A stretch of 7,414 nt of DNA from Caenibius sp964466155 (GTDB taxonomy: Bacteria; Pseudomonadota; Alphaproteobacteria; Sphingomonadales; Sphingomonadaceae), in assembly GCA_964466155.1 (NCBI GenBank), contig CAYXMY010000128.1, positions 1 through 7,414 on the forward strand, read 5' to 3'. Below the pieces are notes generated by a model. It saw nothing but the letters and a program-made list of their open reading frames with translations, was not told the DNA's origin and searched no databases. Within the stretch, counting starts at the first letter, position 1, and each line of letters starts with the position of its first letter. Positions 5,947 to 7,414 of this stretch are shown one piece after another. Made by a program: the position numbers and the translations under genes.

Positions 5947-7414
5947 TCAGGCTGCGTAGGACACATGATGGTTGTTGTAGATATCCTCATCAATCAACAA
6001 CGTGGCCCCTGATGTACTGTTATAAGTGACATAACCGTTCGTCACCGTGCCGGTCGTACTCCACTCGGTTTCGCTCGACAGCACTACCGAGTCATCGGTG
6101 CCACCGCTGATGGTCAGGGTGTGATTGTTCGACCCGGGGGTGATTTTCAGCACATCGGCAATCGACAGCCCGCCTGTGATGCTGTTCGCCCCGGATACAG
6201 AGAGATCGATCACTTCGACGTTCTTGAGCATGTTGGCCAGGTCACTATGGCTCACATTCTCGCCATAGCGCAGCGCCACCGTATCGGTGCCAGCCCTGCC
6301 ATTGATCGCGTGCCCGTCCCAGATGAAGGTGTCGTCGCCCGTGGTGCCCTGGACCGGCGTTACCGCCAGCGTCAGCGACTTGGTTACGGAAGCGGATGCA
6401 TCGTTGTTCCCGCTTTCCACCGTCCACGCCGTCACCGTCACCTGCATTCCGGCAGTGACCGTATCCTGATCGGTCAAGGCCGAGGCCGCCTGCACGAAGC
6501 CCAGATCGTCCAGATCATCTTGCGACAGATGGGTGACGGTGTAGGTATCCGTGTCTTTGTCATAGCTCGCAGCGACCAGCACGTCGCCCACATAGAACGC
6601 CGCGTGCTCACCCAGGCCGGTGATTTGCAGCGTCGTGGTTTCCTGGCTGTTATCACCGGGTACGGTGGACAGCGCCGCGTCGGCCATCGATGCATTCAGG
6701 TTCAGATCGACGATGCGGCCTTCCGTGCCGAAGGACAATGTCGGATCGATGGTCACGCCATTGGCGACGGCATTCACCGTTATCGGCGCCAGCGGCACCG
6801 TCTGCACCAGAGTGGTGGGCAGGCTCTGCTCACCCGATTCCACCACCAGCGACAAGCCATTGCCGTTGGCGGCACTCAGCGTACCGCTCCAGTTGGTCGC
6901 GGGCAGGATCGCCACATAGGCAGGCATCGTGCCGTCGGAAGACAGGACCCAGGTGTTGGTTGTGCCATCCCCACCCGCGTTGGAGGCTTGCGCAGCCACC
7001 GTGGCGTCACCGGCAGAGTTACCGACATAGAGCAGGAAGCCCACCGGCACGCCCGAGAGCAGGATAGAATGGACCGTCTCCGTGCCGTCATTGTCATTCA
7101 GCGCGACCGACAAGCCCTGCAGCTCAATGGCGTTGCTCTTGAGGGGCGAAGCGGGTTCGTTGCCCGTCACAGCCCCGCTCGTCACCGTCACGCCATTGTT
7201 GATGATCTCGATTTTCGCAGTGCCCGAATTCGATGCCGTCTCCACATTGCTGGCGCCGGTCTCCTGCGTTTGCGCATAAGCGGTGAATTTCACGTCGCCC
7301 GGCTGCAGCTTGGTACCGTCCGCAGCCGTGTAAGTGAGTTCGGCCGAGCCGCCCGCCGTTCCTACGTCGATGACGTAGTAATCGCCCACCGGCACTCCGG
7401 TCACATTATCGACG
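5947..7414 (-). CDS. Large RTX-type adhesin, C-terminal part (partial, runs off right edge)
   Basis: 488 residues of open frame up to the window edge with no start codon needed; the true N-terminus lies outside. Residues about 1-350 hold roughly three Ig-like/VCBS-style repeats. Each has a GVPVG-type or GLGEHA strand (6-10, 121-125, 266-271), a DNDG-like motif at 106-110, and a closing ETGASN / VESGEQS / VESGNND segment. This is the design of giant T1SS-secreted biofilm adhesins. Residues 356-384 contain only two degenerate calcium-binding RTX-like units (GTTGDDTFI and GRAGTDTVA), far fewer than usual. Residues about 390-488 form the conserved adhesin C-terminal module: LKNVEVIDLSVSGANSITG, then ADVLKI, a TISGGTDDSVVL strand, a W451 strand and a TLLIDEDI strand near the end. 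This region carries the uncleaved secretion signal for the downstream T1SS. There are no cysteines and it is rich in Thr/Ser/Gly/Asp, as expected for an extracellular protein. Likely the substrate of the exporter encoded next to it. Confidence 0.88.
   Translation of the reverse strand, partial: VDNVTGVPVGDYYVIDVGTAGGSAELTYTAADGTKLQPGDVKFTAYAQTQETGASNVETASNSGTAKIEIINNGVTVTSGAVTGNEPASPLKSNAIELQGLSVALNDNDGTETVHSILLSGVPVGFLLYVGNSAGDATVAAQASNAGGDGTTNTWVLSSDGTMPAYVAILPATNWSGTLSAANGNGLSLVVESGEQSLPTTLVQTVPLAPITVNAVANGVTIDPTLSFGTEGRIVDLNLNASMADAALSTVPGDNSQETTTLQITGLGEHAAFYVGDVLVAASYDKDTDTYTVTHLSQDDLDDLGFVQAASALTDQDTVTAGMQVTVTAWTVESGNNDASASVTKSLTLAVTPVQGTTGDDTFIWDGHAINGRAGTDTVALRYGENVSHSDLANMLKNVEVIDLSVSGANSITGGLSIADVLKITPGSNNHTLTISGGTDDSVVLSSETEWSTTGTVTNGYVTYNSTSGATLLIDEDIYNNHHVSYAA

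Noticed and set aside
5947..7404. Adhesin taken as a complete gene starting at GTG 7404
   Set aside because: The frame remains open to the window edge, there is no signal or N-terminal module, and the segment begins inside a repeat domain.
1..7414. CRISPR array, tRNA, rRNA, insertion sequence or toxin-antitoxin pair
   Set aside because: No regularly spaced direct repeats, cloverleaf-like segments, transposase motifs or paired small genes were seen on either strand.

Overview
This window carries most of a type I secretion (T1SS) and giant-adhesin operon. All five genes lie on the minus strand, so they read from the right edge leftward. In transcription order they are: the 3' end of a large repeat-containing RTX-type adhesin (runs off the right edge, stop at 5947); a TolC-family outer-membrane channel (to 4387); an ABC permease/ATPase with a degenerate C39-like N-terminal domain (2084-4390); an HlyD-family membrane-fusion protein (846-2087); and a small secreted SmpA/OmlA (BamE-like) protein (395-823).

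The last four genes are tightly packed. tolC/ABC and ABC/hlyD each share a 4-nt ATGA overlap, and hlyD is 22 nt from the BamE-like gene. This points to one transcript and translational coupling. The only sizeable gap within the operon is the ~138 nt between the adhesin stop and tolC. It holds an inverted repeat that may act as an attenuator or processing site. The final ~394 nt at the left edge, downstream of the operon, hold no convincing gene, only a weak terminator-like hairpin and a clean inverted repeat near the edge.

In the inferred machine, the ABC protein and HlyD-like adaptor form the inner-membrane part, the TolC-like protein the outer-membrane duct, and the adhesin is the substrate, with its C-terminal secretion region encoded here. 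The BamE-like protein is a probable periplasmic or envelope accessory factor. No LapD/LapG-type retention control, regulator or second substrate gene is visible in the window.

The organism is a Gram-negative bacterium, since a tripartite T1SS needs an outer membrane. By eye its G+C content is high (around 60%). The protein style fits Proteobacteria, with Sphingomonadales or a betaproteobacterial group as possibilities. There is no rRNA, tRNA or marker gene here to decide between them.
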